64,000 nt of DNA from GCA-2733415 sp965178655 (lineage in GTDB: Bacteria > Bacteroidota > Bacteroidia > Flavobacteriales > Flavobacteriaceae): assembly GCA_965178655.1 (NCBI GenBank), contig OZ238266.1, positions 124,001-188,000 on the forward strand. Reading direction: 5' to 3'. A model generated the notes under the pieces. That model had not been told where the DNA came from, did no database searches, and saw nothing but the letters and a program-made list of their open reading frames with translations. Below, piece by piece: positions 17,501-25,459 of the stretch (its first letter is position 1; every line of letters starts with the position of its first letter). The position numbers and the translations under genes are program-made.

Positions 17501-20500
17501 GTGCTTATACAGGTGGAACGTACAGTTCAACAGTAGGATTAGACATTGATGCTACAACAGGAGCAATCACTCCAAGTACAAGTACAGCAGGAACATACAC
17601 TGTAACGTATACAATCCCTGCAGGAGCAGGTTGTTTAGCAATTGATGTGACTACGGATGTTACAATTACAGCATTACCAACAGTAGCTATTAGTTACGTA
17701 GGAACACCTTATTGTAGTTCAATAGCAACAGCAGAGGCAGTTGACTTATCAGGAACAGGTGCTTATACAGGCGGTGTTTATAGTTCAACAGCAGGTTTAG
17801 ATATTGATGCTGCAACAGGAGCAATCACACCAAGTACAAGTACTGCAGGAACATATACGGTTACATATACTACTTTAGCGAGTGGCGGTTGTTCAGCAAT
17901 AAGTACTACAACAGATATTGTTATTACAGAAAATCCTACAGCAACTATCAGTTATGTAGGAACACCTTTCTGTGATACTATAACTACAGCAGAAACAGTC
18001 ACTATAACCGGAACTGGTGCTTATACAGGTGGAACGTACAGTTCAACAGTAGGATTAGACATTGATGCTACAACAGGATCAATCACTCCAAGTACAAGTA
18101 CAGCAGGAACGTACACTGTAACGTATACAATCCCTGCAGGAGCAGGTTGTTTAGCAATTGATGTGACTACGGATGTTACAATTACAGCATTACCAACAGT
18201 AGCTATTAGTTATGTAGGAACACCTTATTGTAGTTCAATAACAACAGCAGAGGCAGTTGACTTAACAGGAACTGGTGCTTATACAGGTGGTGTTTATAGT
18301 TCAACAGCAGGTTTAGATATTGATGCTGCAACAGGAGCAATCACACCAAGTACAAGTACTGCAGGAACATATACGGTTACGTATACTACTTTATCGAGTG
18401 CTGGTTGTTCAGCAATAAGTACTACAACAGATATTGTTATTACCGAAAATCCAACAGCAACTATCAGTTATGCAGGAACACCTTTTTGTATTACAGAAAC
18501 TGCAGACATGGCTGTTTCTCTTACTGGAACAGGAACTTATACAGGCGGTGTTTATAGTTCAACAACTGGCTTAGATATTGATGCTACAACAGGAGCAATC
18601 ACTCCAAGTACAAGTACAGCAGGAACATACACTGTAACGTATACAATCCCTGCAGGAGCAGGTTGTTTAGCAATTGATGTGACAACAGATGTTACAATTA
18701 CAGCATTGCCAACAGCAGCTATTAGTTATGTTGGAACACCTTATTGTAGTTCAATAACAACAGCAGAGGCAGTTGACTTAACAGGAACTGGTGCTTATAC
18801 AGGTGGTGTTTATAGTTCAACAGCAGGTTTAGATATTGATGCTGCAACAGGAGCAATCACACCAAGTACAAGTACTGCAGGAACATATACGGTTACGTAT
18901 ACTACTTTATCGAGTGGTGGTTGTTCAGCAATAAGTACTACAACAGATGTTGTTATTACAGATATATCTACAGCAGTAATTGCTTATATAGGAGCACCTT
19001 TTTGTATTACAGAAACTGCAGACATGGCTGTTTCTCTTACTGGAACAGGAACTTATACAGGCGGTGTTTATAGTTCAACAACTGGCTTAGATATTGATGC
19101 TACAACAGGAGCAATCACACCAAGCACAAGTATTGTGGGAATTTACACTGTTACTTATACCACTTTAGCAAGTGGAGGTTGTGCAGCAGTTCCATCAACC
19201 ACAATAGTTGAAATTATAGCAGTTCCAACAGCCACAATTAGTTATGATACGGCACCATTCTGTCTATCTACTGAGACAGAAGAGGATGTTACTTTAATTG
19301 GTACAGGAGCGTATATTGGAGGGGTTTATTCTGGAACAGCAGGATTATTTATCGATTCAGTAACAGGAGCAATCACACCAAGTTTAAGTACGGTAGGAGT
19401 TCATACAATAACCTATACAACTCCTACAGGAGAAATTTGTACGGAAATAAGCACTACTGCGGATATTACCATACATAATGCCCCTACTGCTAATGTAGTG
19501 TCGCCGTTATATGCTTGTGATGAGGATAATGATGGATTTAATGTTTTTGATTTAGCAAACTCAGCAACTTTAGCGGAGATTACAGGTGGAAGTACATCTT
19601 ATACGGTTACTTTTCACGAAACTCTAGCAGAAGCGGAAAGTGGTGTAGGTGCTATAGATACAACTGTATCATACGCTAATATTAACGACTTCCTACAAAT
19701 AATATATGTACGTGTTGAATTGGCTTCTACAGGATGTTTTGCTACTATTGCTTTAGAATTACATGTCATTAATAGTCCTATACTTCCTTTAGAAGATATT
19801 GTATATAGTGTCTGTGACGATTACGAAGATCTCACTGATGGGTTGGTATTATACGACTTAACGGCTTTCAATGCAGCTGTATTAGCTAACATTGACCCTA
19901 CAACAACTATTAGTGACTACACAGTAGCATACTACACCGCATTAGATGTTGATGGTAACCCAGACCCGGCTACACTAATCGCTAACCCAACGGCATTTCA
20001 AAACACTGTAGTGCCAGATCAGGTGATCTATATTTCTGTTACCAGAAATGATAGTACTGCTTGTGAGAGTGTGCGTTCGGTTACCTTACATGTAGACCTA
20101 TTGCCTAACGCTGTTTACAGTGCTATTCATACTTGTGATGATGATACTGCCGATGGTTTTGTTAGCTTTAATCTTATAGATGAAATACCTACAATATTAG
20201 ATGGTGCTACTGGTTTAGAGGTTAACTTTTATACCGTTCAAGAAGATGCTATTGCGGGTACTGGTGCGAGTTTAATTACCAATCCGGAAGACTTTACCAA
20301 TACCGCTAATCCTCAGGCTATATTTGCTCATGTACTTAACCCTCTTTCTGGGTGTGATACGGTGTCTATTATAGTCCTACATGTTGATCCTAACCCAACG
20401 CCTTTATCAACACTTGATATTGCAGCAACACTTGGGGTAATGATGGCGTGTGATGGTAATGTTGATGGTTCAGGAGCTATTGGAGAACAAATTGCTGATT

Positions 20501-21504
20501 TTGATTTGACACAATGGGAAGTGGCTATCCTTACTGGAGACGGTCCAGGAATTGAAGTAGGGGTTTCTGCTGCGTATTATACCAGTTATGATGAAGCGGT
20601 AACCACTACAAATCCTATTATAGATCCTACAGATTTTCAAAATACTAGTAACCCACAAACAATTTTTGTAAGGGTGACTAATGATGTGACTGGTTGTTAT
20701 ACCATTGTATCTTTTGATATTTTTGTACCTGTACCTAATGTGAGTATTACAGGAGACACTATTTTATGTGTTGATCAATACGGAGTGCCTTTACCTGATA
20801 GCACATTGCCGGTATTAACTGCTGTTGCAGGACCACCGCCTGCAGATGCATACAACTACCAATGGGCATTAAATGATGTTATTATTCCTGGTGAAACAGG
20901 ACAGACAATTACGGTATCACAAGCAGGTATTTATACGGTTACTGTTGCAGGGCCTTTAGATATGTCTTGTATAAACATGGCATCGCATACGGTAACGCTT
21001 TCTGGAAGTCCGAGTGACTTTAATGCCAATGTAACTACTAATGCGTTTGCAGATATGCACCAAATAGTAGCTAGTGCTACTTCTAGTACTGCTGGTATTG
21101 TATTCTGGTATAGTTTAGATGGTGGTACGCCTAATACTAGTGGCGTATTTAATGATGTGTCTGTTGGTAGCCATACCATTACTATTACAGATGCGGAAGG
21201 CTGTTGGTCAGAAACCATTACTGTTATGGTTATTGACTACCCTAAGTTCTTTACACCTAATAACGACGGACATAATGATACTTGGCAAATTGTTGGTATT
21301 AGTGATATTGCCATAGCACAGATATATATCTTTGATAGATACGGAAAACTACTCAAACAACTTGACCCGAATGGTGCTGGTTGGGATGGTACTTTTAACG
21401 GGGCTAAATTACCAGCTACTGATTACTGGTTTAAAATTATTTACCTTGAAGGGAATCCAACAGTAGAAAAAGAGTTTAGAGCACACTTCTCGCTGAAAAG
21501 ATAG
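14596..21504 (+). CDS. Giant T9SS-secreted adhesin-like protein with 86-residue repeats
   Basis: 2302 residues, cell-surface. Signal peptide 1-22; CUB-like domain at about 23-156; PKD domain with WSWGDG at about 160-258; a proprotein-convertase P-like domain at about 340-483 (IEHSYTGDLDIELIAPNG to NGVWQLRITDN); an Ig-like spacer; eleven 86-residue tandem repeats at 684-1629; then about four divergent segments starting with CDDD/CDEDNDG and FDL motifs (1630-2040); an Ig-like domain; and a C-terminal T9SS type B sorting domain (2215-2302, starting YPKFFTPNNDGHNDTW and ending in KEFRAHFSLKR). Such proteins are exported by the type IX system and attached to the surface, acting in adhesion or gliding. 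The mature protein is acidic and Thr/Ser-rich. Confidence 0.93.
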   Translation: MMKAKHTLLVIALLVANFAIAQDYIMGTDTGTITTTSGTFYDSGGPGSLYSSNENYEITFCPDLAVNPGSVIKLEFTAFNTQGTDGGTCNDPLTIYHGNSVGTAVTSEERCGDLGALLPFSVQSLDVDNGGCITFTFSSDNTSQKIGWAATITNYVPCTPPVAALVDDSPVNLVPGDDFNVSVDASPSTTVAGTSIATYQWSWGDGTTSETTVPTASHLYDSTTPGIYQMSLVVRSDDTSDDPEGCRSPPQVKSIRVIPTPDFSGTEATVGTNIVTNLDVNCGATVDLTGLVVSQTITTSPPILDSGITQLPDGSGQVYSSNLDFSGYFTPGETITPGCYPTLFFDIEHSYTGDLDIELIAPNGVSVLVFDQTGGGNHFGYCTNAADDGVAGCVAPYSVADSGGVAWTSAEATIPSTDADIGPCTDFAGPCQSGTYFKSQLFNSANPFSAFDGAPMNGVWQLRITDNLGIDDGVLSRWYLDFPLACYGTLETVTPDLVDDSASSAISGMWTASGGPTLPIQAPTFTTVVNPDPADCPSGETCEGTEVSNDISVGPFGPDDVNETYTYTFTVVDEFGGVYEELITITVSDNCNLELISDVGTDAQTICQDDSIINIVYEADVAVTNITVTGLPAGITGTYDPVTNTFTITGTAPFSAYNYTVYAYGADGTELATKTGTITITETPTATISYAGTPFCDTITTAEAVTLTGTAAYTGGTYSSTAGLDINATTGAITPSTSTAGTYTVTYTIPASASCPAIDVTTDIVITENPTATISYAGTPFCDTITTAETVDLTGTAAYTGGTYSSTVGLDIDATTGAITPSTSTAGTYTVTYTIPAGAGCLAIDVTTDVTITALPTVAISYVGTPYCSSIATAEAVDLSGTGAYTGGVYSSTAGLDIDAATGAITPSTSTAGTYTVTYTTLASGGCSAISTTTDIVITENPTATISYAGTPFCDTITTAETVTITGTGAYTGGTYSSTVGLDIDATTGAITPSTSTAGTYTVTYTIPAGAGCLAIDVTTDVTITALPTVAISYVGTPYCSSIATAEAVDLSGTGAYTGGVYSSTAGLDIDAATGAITPSTSTAGTYTVTYTTLASGGCSAISTTTDIVITENPTATISYVGTPFCDTITTAETVTITGTGAYTGGTYSSTVGLDIDATTGSITPSTSTAGTYTVTYTIPAGAGCLAIDVTTDVTITALPTVAISYVGTPYCSSITTAEAVDLTGTGAYTGGVYSSTAGLDIDAATGAITPSTSTAGTYTVTYTTLSSAGCSAISTTTDIVITENPTATISYAGTPFCITETADMAVSLTGTGTYTGGVYSSTTGLDIDATTGAITPSTSTAGTYTVTYTIPAGAGCLAIDVTTDVTITALPTAAISYVGTPYCSSITTAEAVDLTGTGAYTGGVYSSTAGLDIDAATGAITPSTSTAGTYTVTYTTLSSGGCSAISTTTDVVITDISTAVIAYIGAPFCITETADMAVSLTGTGTYTGGVYSSTTGLDIDATTGAITPSTSIVGIYTVTYTTLASGGCAAVPSTTIVEIIAVPTATISYDTAPFCLSTETEEDVTLIGTGAYIGGVYSGTAGLFIDSVTGAITPSLSTVGVHTITYTTPTGEICTEISTTADITIHNAPTANVVSPLYACDEDNDGFNVFDLANSATLAEITGGSTSYTVTFHETLAEAESGVGAIDTTVSYANINDFLQIIYVRVELASTGCFATIALELHVINSPILPLEDIVYSVCDDYEDLTDGLVLYDLTAFNAAVLANIDPTTTISDYTVAYYTALDVDGNPDPATLIANPTAFQNTVVPDQVIYISVTRNDSTACESVRSVTLHVDLLPNAVYSAIHTCDDDTADGFVSFNLIDEIPTILDGATGLEVNFYTVQEDAIAGTGASLITNPEDFTNTANPQAIFAHVLNPLSGCDTVSIIVLHVDPNPTPLSTLDIAATLGVMMACDGNVDGSGAIGEQIADFDLTQWEVAILTGDGPGIEVGVSAAYYTSYDEAVTTTNPIIDPTDFQNTSNPQTIFVRVTNDVTGCYTIVSFDIFVPVPNVSITGDTILCVDQYGVPLPDSTLPVLTAVAGPPPADAYNYQWALNDVIIPGETGQTITVSQAGIYTVTVAGPLDMSCINMASHTVTLSGSPSDFNANVTTNAFADMHQIVASATSSTAGIVFWYSLDGGTPNTSGVFNDVSVGSHTITITDAEGCWSETITVMVIDYPKFFTPNNDGHNDTWQIVGISDIAIAQIYIFDRYGKLLKQLDPNGAGWDGTFNGAKLPATDYWFKIIYLEGNPTVEKEFRAHFSLKR
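16645..19482 (+). repeat. Eleven tandem 258-bp units coding for 86-residue beta repeats
   Basis: Units start every 258 bp at 16645, 16903, 17161, 17419, 17677, 17935, 18193, 18451, 18709, 18967 and 19225, with no indels. Each reads roughly PTATISYxGTPFC, TGTGAYTGGxYSST, GAITPSTSTAGTYTVTYT, then CxAI and TTDxxIT. Each has one Cys near position 13 and one near 72, possibly a disulfide. Units 2-9 alternate between two subtypes, giving a 516-bp (172-residue) higher-order period; units 3 and 5 appear identical in DNA by eye, a sign of recent duplication or gene conversion. Units 10 and 11 are the most diverged. Confidence 0.93.
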
Positions 21505-21526
21505 AGGTAGCTATTTAGTACAATTT

Positions 21527-21560
21527 AAAAAACCGTTTCAATATTTTGAAACGGTTTTTT
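21527..21560 (+). terminator. Terminator after the T9SS adhesin
   Basis: AAAAAACCGTTTCAA and TTGAAACGGTTTTTT are perfect 15-nt complements around the loop TATT, ending in a T run 16 bp before ung. Confidence 0.88.
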
Positions 21561-21576
21561 AGTTTATATTCGTTTT

Positions 21577-22248
21577 ATGAAAAAACATTTAGCTAGTGAC
21601 TGGCAACAACAACTACATGACGAGTTGCAATCACCATATTTTGAAAACTTAAATAAGTTTGTAGATGTTGCCTATAGCACTACAGAATGCTTTCCTGAAA
21701 AGGAAGCTGTATTTAATGCTTTTAATGCCTGTACATTTAATGATGTATCTGTTGTAATTATCGGACAGGATCCGTATCATGGTACAGGGCAGGCAAATGG
21801 ACTGTGTTTTTCGGTACATGATGGGGTAAAACATCCACCTTCTTTAGTGAATATATTAAAAGAATTGTCAGATAATTACAGTACACTATATCCTGCTACA
21901 GGAGACTTAACTACTTGGGCTAAACAAGGTGTACTATTGTTAAACGCAACACTAACTGTAGCTGCTCATCAGGCAGGAAGTCATCAAAAACAAGGATGGG
22001 AGACTTTTACAGATGCGGTTATAAAACACATTTCTGACCATAAAAAAGAAGTTGTTTTTTTACTTTGGGGCGGTTATGCTAAAAAGAAAATAAAATTAAT
22101 TAACCATTCAGAGCATTGTGTGCTTACGTCTGGACATCCATCCCCATTAAGTGCCAATAGAGGGTATTGGTTTGGCAATAAGCATTTTATTAAAGCAAAT
22201 GAGTATTTAAAATCTGTAGGTAAATCAGAAATAAATTGGAATTTATAA
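21577..22248 (+). CDS. ung: Uracil-DNA glycosylase (family 1)
   Basis: Removes uracil from DNA to start base-excision repair. 223 residues, the normal UNG length. The water-activating motif GQDPYHG (catalytic Asp) is at about residues 64-70, followed by GQANGLCFSV, and the minor-groove leucine loop HPSPLSANRG is near the C-terminus. Starts at the ATG just after the adhesin terminator. Its stop overlaps the stop of the convergent gene by 6 bp. Confidence 0.97.
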   Translation: MKKHLASDWQQQLHDELQSPYFENLNKFVDVAYSTTECFPEKEAVFNAFNACTFNDVSVVIIGQDPYHGTGQANGLCFSVHDGVKHPPSLVNILKELSDNYSTLYPATGDLTTWAKQGVLLLNATLTVAAHQAGSHQKQGWETFTDAVIKHISDHKKEVVFLLWGGYAKKKIKLINHSEHCVLTSGHPSPLSANRGYWFGNKHFIKANEYLKSVGKSEINWNL

Positions 22249-23097
22249 GTGATATACCAATTGGTTATAGTCTATTTTTTTATTAATAATATTCAATTTT
22301 AATAATTGATTTTGAATTTTATCAATAGTATTTTCGTCAATATTATCTTGAGACCATTCAGTTAAATTCAACCATTCTTCTACATCATCTAACTGTTGCT
22401 CATATCTATTGGCAATCATTTTAGTGATTTCAGGAATGTCTTTAAATTCTTTTGTGGTGTTATTAATTGTATTTAAAATTGTTTTGATGGCCTCGGGGTG
22501 TTTTTCTAAAACTTCATTTCTTACGGCAACAACAAAGCATGGCCAAGGCGTAGGGCAGTCCCCTAAAAGTCTAAATAATCCTTGGTCAACATAAGGTTTT
22601 GTAGTAAATTTCTCCCACAAAAAATAATCACCTATACCATTGGGTAAGCCAATTACGGCGCCTTCCAAGTTTTTAATAGCTACAAATTTAAGGTCATTTT
22701 TTATGTTCCATTTATTTTTTTCAGCATTCACATAAGCCATTAAATGTGATCCTGATCCATATCGGCTAATGGCTGCTGTTTTTCCTTTTAAATCAGCGAT
22801 GCTTTTATACGGTGAATCTTTGGCAACATGTATACCCCATATTAAAGGTGATTTAGTATAGATTTGTACTATTTTAGAATCATTACCTGAAATAATATCG
22901 GCAATAATTCCTTCAGTTAAAATCACTGCAATATCAACATCTTTGTTGCGAAGTGCAGCACACATTTCTCCTGTGCCGCCAAAATAATCATGCCAGCGTA
23001 AATTAATATTGTTTTTATGGTACGACTTATCTCGTAAGGTTAAGTACCATGGTAGATTAAAATGTTCTGGAACGCCTCCAATTTTGAGTGATATCAT
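22243..23097 (-). CDS. Cytosolic periplasmic-binding-protein-fold protein (Ca3427-like)
   Basis: 284 residues with the features of an ABC solute-binding protein (NMT1/SsuA type: KIGGVPEHFNLPWYLTLRD, DVDIAVILTEGIIADI, SIADLKGKTAAISRYGSGSHLMAYV) but with no signal peptide, so it is probably cytosolic. I recall a family of signal-less PBP-fold proteins described from the yeast protein Ca3427, and this fits that pattern; the assignment is from memory. No permease or ATPase is near. It is the last gene of a tight four-gene operon, starting 2 bp after the nucleoside phosphorylase. Ligand unknown; a pyrimidine, nucleobase or thiamine-precursor role is suggested only by the neighbour and fold. Confidence 0.72.
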   Translation of the reverse strand: MISLKIGGVPEHFNLPWYLTLRDKSYHKNNINLRWHDYFGGTGEMCAALRNKDVDIAVILTEGIIADIISGNDSKIVQIYTKSPLIWGIHVAKDSPYKSIADLKGKTAAISRYGSGSHLMAYVNAEKNKWNIKNDLKFVAIKNLEGAVIGLPNGIGDYFLWEKFTTKPYVDQGLFRLLGDCPTPWPCFVVAVRNEVLEKHPEAIKTILNTINNTTKEFKDIPEITKMIANRYEQQLDDVEEWLNLTEWSQDNIDENTIDKIQNQLLKLNIINKKIDYNQLVYHL

Positions 23098-23099
23098 AT

Positions 23100-23972
23100 T
23101 TATGAGACTAAAGCGTTTAGAGTGTATTGAATTAGGTTTTCAACAACCTTGTAAGGGTCTTCACTAAAAGTACCATTAGGTCTATTGGCAATAATAGCAT
23201 TCATAGATAAAGCATGATGTCCTAATAATTTACTTAGGCCATAAATTGCAGATGTCTCCATTTCTAAATTGGTTAATTGCATATTTTTATAGCTAAATGT
23301 ATTCATTTTATTGTTTAAACCTGGGTCTTGTAGCGCCAAACGTAATATACGTCCTTGTGGGCCATAAAAGCCTGGGGCAGTTAAAGTTATTCCTTTGTAA
23401 ACATTATCACCTTTAGACAGTTGTTTAATTAAAGTATTACTACCGCTAATACAGTAAGGTCGTGCTTTTCTGTCACTCCAATTTGTATGTTTTATAAAGG
23501 CATTTTCTAATGCTGTATCCATAATCTGTACTGAGGAGTAGGAGTGTAGCAACCCGTCTAATCCTAGCCCATGTGTTGCTAATACATAGCTTCCTACAGG
23601 AATGTTTTTTTGTAAGGCGCCTGAGGTTCCGATACGGATTATTTTTAGGGCTGTATGTGTTTCCTTAACAGTACGTGTTTTTAAGTCAATATTTACAAGT
23701 GCGTCTAATTCATTTAGCACAATATCTATATTATCAGGTCCAATACCAGTTGAGATAACAGTTAATCGCTTTCCTTTATAGACTCCTGTAATAGTTTTAA
23801 ACTCTCTTTTTTGAATAGAAAACTCAATATTATCAAAGTGTTTAGTTATTTTTTCGACTCTATTTTGGTCGCCTACCAATAAAACTGTAGGCGCAATATG
23901 TATTGGCTTTAGTTGCAAGTGATATACACTTCCGTCAGGGTTTAGTATCAATTCGGAGTTTTCTATGCTCAT
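23100..23972 (-). CDS. Nucleoside phosphorylase (uridine phosphorylase-like)
   Basis: 290 residues, PNP/UDP family. It has TVLLVGDQNRVEKI near the N-terminus, VISTGIGPDNIDIVLNEL (phosphate site region), RIGTSGALQ at about 111-119, and a C-terminal LEMETSAIYGLSKLLGH segment with the ribose-binding MET triad. It cleaves a nucleoside with phosphate into base and ribose-1-phosphate; uridine is the likeliest substrate but not proven. Third gene of a four-gene operon with a 2OG-Fe(II) oxygenase, a SUI1 protein and a PBP-fold protein. Confidence 0.85.
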   Translation of the reverse strand: MSIENSELILNPDGSVYHLQLKPIHIAPTVLLVGDQNRVEKITKHFDNIEFSIQKREFKTITGVYKGKRLTVISTGIGPDNIDIVLNELDALVNIDLKTRTVKETHTALKIIRIGTSGALQKNIPVGSYVLATHGLGLDGLLHSYSSVQIMDTALENAFIKHTNWSDRKARPYCISGSNTLIKQLSKGDNVYKGITLTAPGFYGPQGRILRLALQDPGLNNKMNTFSYKNMQLTNLEMETSAIYGLSKLLGHHALSMNAIIANRPNGTFSEDPYKVVENLIQYTLNALVS

Positions 23973-23984
23973 AAGGTTTGTTTT

Positions 23985-24314
23985 TTATCCGCCAACACGT
24001 TTTACATTAAAGCCTTTTTCTTGTAGCATTGTCATGATAGCATCACGGTAATCACCTTGAATAATAATGGTATCGTTTTTAAAACTTCCACCAACACTAA
24101 GCTTTTGCTTTAATTCTTTTGCTAGAATTTTAAAATCTGCTGTAGCACCAGTATAGCCGTCAATAATTGTAATAGGCTTTCCTTTGCGCTTTTCGTATTT
24201 ACAAAGTAGAGGGGTGTCTTGCATCCAAAGTTGTTGTTTTGGTTGTACAACAGCTTCATTTACGGTTTCGGTATGTTCTGGGAACAGATTTTTAAGTTGA
24301 TCTTTTAAATCCAT
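23985..24314 (-). CDS. SUI1/eIF1-like translation initiation factor (YciH family)
   Basis: 109 residues: a short N-terminal tail and a SUI1 domain with the characteristic CKYEKRKGKPITIIDGY, LAKELKQKLSVGGSFKN and IIIQGDYRDAIMTMLQEKGF motifs (about residues 38-105). YciH proteins bind the small ribosomal subunit and can affect start-site fidelity, but they are non-essential. It sits 5 bp after the 2OG-oxygenase stop and 12 bp before the phosphorylase, so it is clearly in the operon. Confidence 0.92.
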   Translation of the reverse strand: MDLKDQLKNLFPEHTETVNEAVVQPKQQLWMQDTPLLCKYEKRKGKPITIIDGYTGATADFKILAKELKQKLSVGGSFKNDTIIIQGDYRDAIMTMLQEKGFNVKRVGG

Positions 24315-24319
24315 CTATA

Positions 24320-25258
24320 TTACTTTTTTATTAGACCAAGTTCTATCAATCGTTCGTTTAAAAAATCGCCAGCAGTAATGTCTTCAAATTGCTTTGGATT
24401 ATTTTCTGAGATACAATTATCTAAACAATTTAAAGGCATTTCAGAAATTGGATGCATAAAAAACGGAATGGAATATCGTGATGTTCCCCATAGTTCCTTT
24501 GGAGGGTTTACTACACGGTGTATAGTAGATTTTAGTCTATTATTGGAGTGCCTAGACAGCATGTCGCCAACATTTATAACTAATTCATCAGGAGCTGCAA
24601 TAGCATCAATCCAATCGCCATTATGGTTTTGTACTTGTAATCCCTTTCCTTGCGCACCCATTAAAAGGGTAATTAAATTAATATCGCCATGTGCTGCTGC
24701 GCGAACAGCATTTTTAGGAGCGGTAGTAATAGGAGGGTAGTGTATTGGTCGTAAAATACTATTTCCGTTGGCAAGGAATTTATCGAAATAGAGTTCATCT
24801 AATTCTAAAAATAAAGCCAAGGCACGCAACACATAAACACCTGTTTTTTCAAGCATTTGATAGGTTTCTTTTCCTACAGCATTAAACTTAGGTAGTTCTG
24901 AAACAGTACAGTTTTCAGGGTATAATTTAGTGTTTTTTTCATATTGTCCAAAGTGCCAGAACTCTTTTAAATCGCCTTCTTTTTTTCCTTTTGCAGATTC
25001 TTTTCCAAAGGATACGTATCCACGTTGTCCGCCAAGACCAGCTATTTCATAAGATTGCTTAGTAGATAGTGGCAAATCAAAAAAATGTTTGATTTCGGTA
25101 TAAAGGTTCTTAACTAATGCTTCATCTAAAAAATGTCCTTTTAGAGAAACAAATCCAATATCTTCATAGGCTTTACCTATTTCTGTGATGAATTTTTGTT
25201 TTCGATTAGGGTCATTTGATAAAAAATCTGTTAAATCAACACTAGGAATATTTTGCAT
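24320..25258 (-). CDS. Isopenicillin N synthase-family 2-oxoglutarate/Fe(II) dioxygenase
   Basis: 312 residues. The N-terminal DIOX_N-like part (IPSVDLTDFL, YEDIGFVSLKGH) is followed by a double-stranded beta-helix with the iron ligands His190 and Asp192 (AAHGDINLITLL) and His247 (STIHRVVNPP), and Arg261 in RYSIPFF, which binds the 2-oxoglutarate carboxylate. The active site looks intact. Bacterial members act on amino acids, nucleobases or secondary metabolites; the substrate is unknown. First gene of the operon that includes a nucleoside phosphorylase, which makes nucleobase or nucleoside oxidation a possible, unproven role. Confidence 0.87.
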   Translation of the reverse strand: MQNIPSVDLTDFLSNDPNRKQKFITEIGKAYEDIGFVSLKGHFLDEALVKNLYTEIKHFFDLPLSTKQSYEIAGLGGQRGYVSFGKESAKGKKEGDLKEFWHFGQYEKNTKLYPENCTVSELPKFNAVGKETYQMLEKTGVYVLRALALFLELDELYFDKFLANGNSILRPIHYPPITTAPKNAVRAAAHGDINLITLLMGAQGKGLQVQNHNGDWIDAIAAPDELVINVGDMLSRHSNNRLKSTIHRVVNPPKELWGTSRYSIPFFMHPISEMPLNCLDNCISENNPKQFEDITAGDFLNERLIELGLIKK

Positions 25259-25459
25259 AATAGTTAACTTTTTTTAGTATTTCAAAAATACAAAAAATCT
25301 AGTAATTGTAATACATTATATAAGGCTTATGTATGTGCTTTTAATTTTAAAATAAAGCATTGCCATAACTTAACATATATATAATTAATAAAATATCGGC
25401 TATTTTTTTGATAGTATGATAATTTTACTCACATTTGATATGTCAATTTTGATAGATTT

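Noticed and set aside
16645..19482. Regular repeats of 258 bp could suggest a CRISPR or satellite array
   Set aside because: The frame is open throughout, the units code for a conserved 86-residue beta domain, and there are no spacers.
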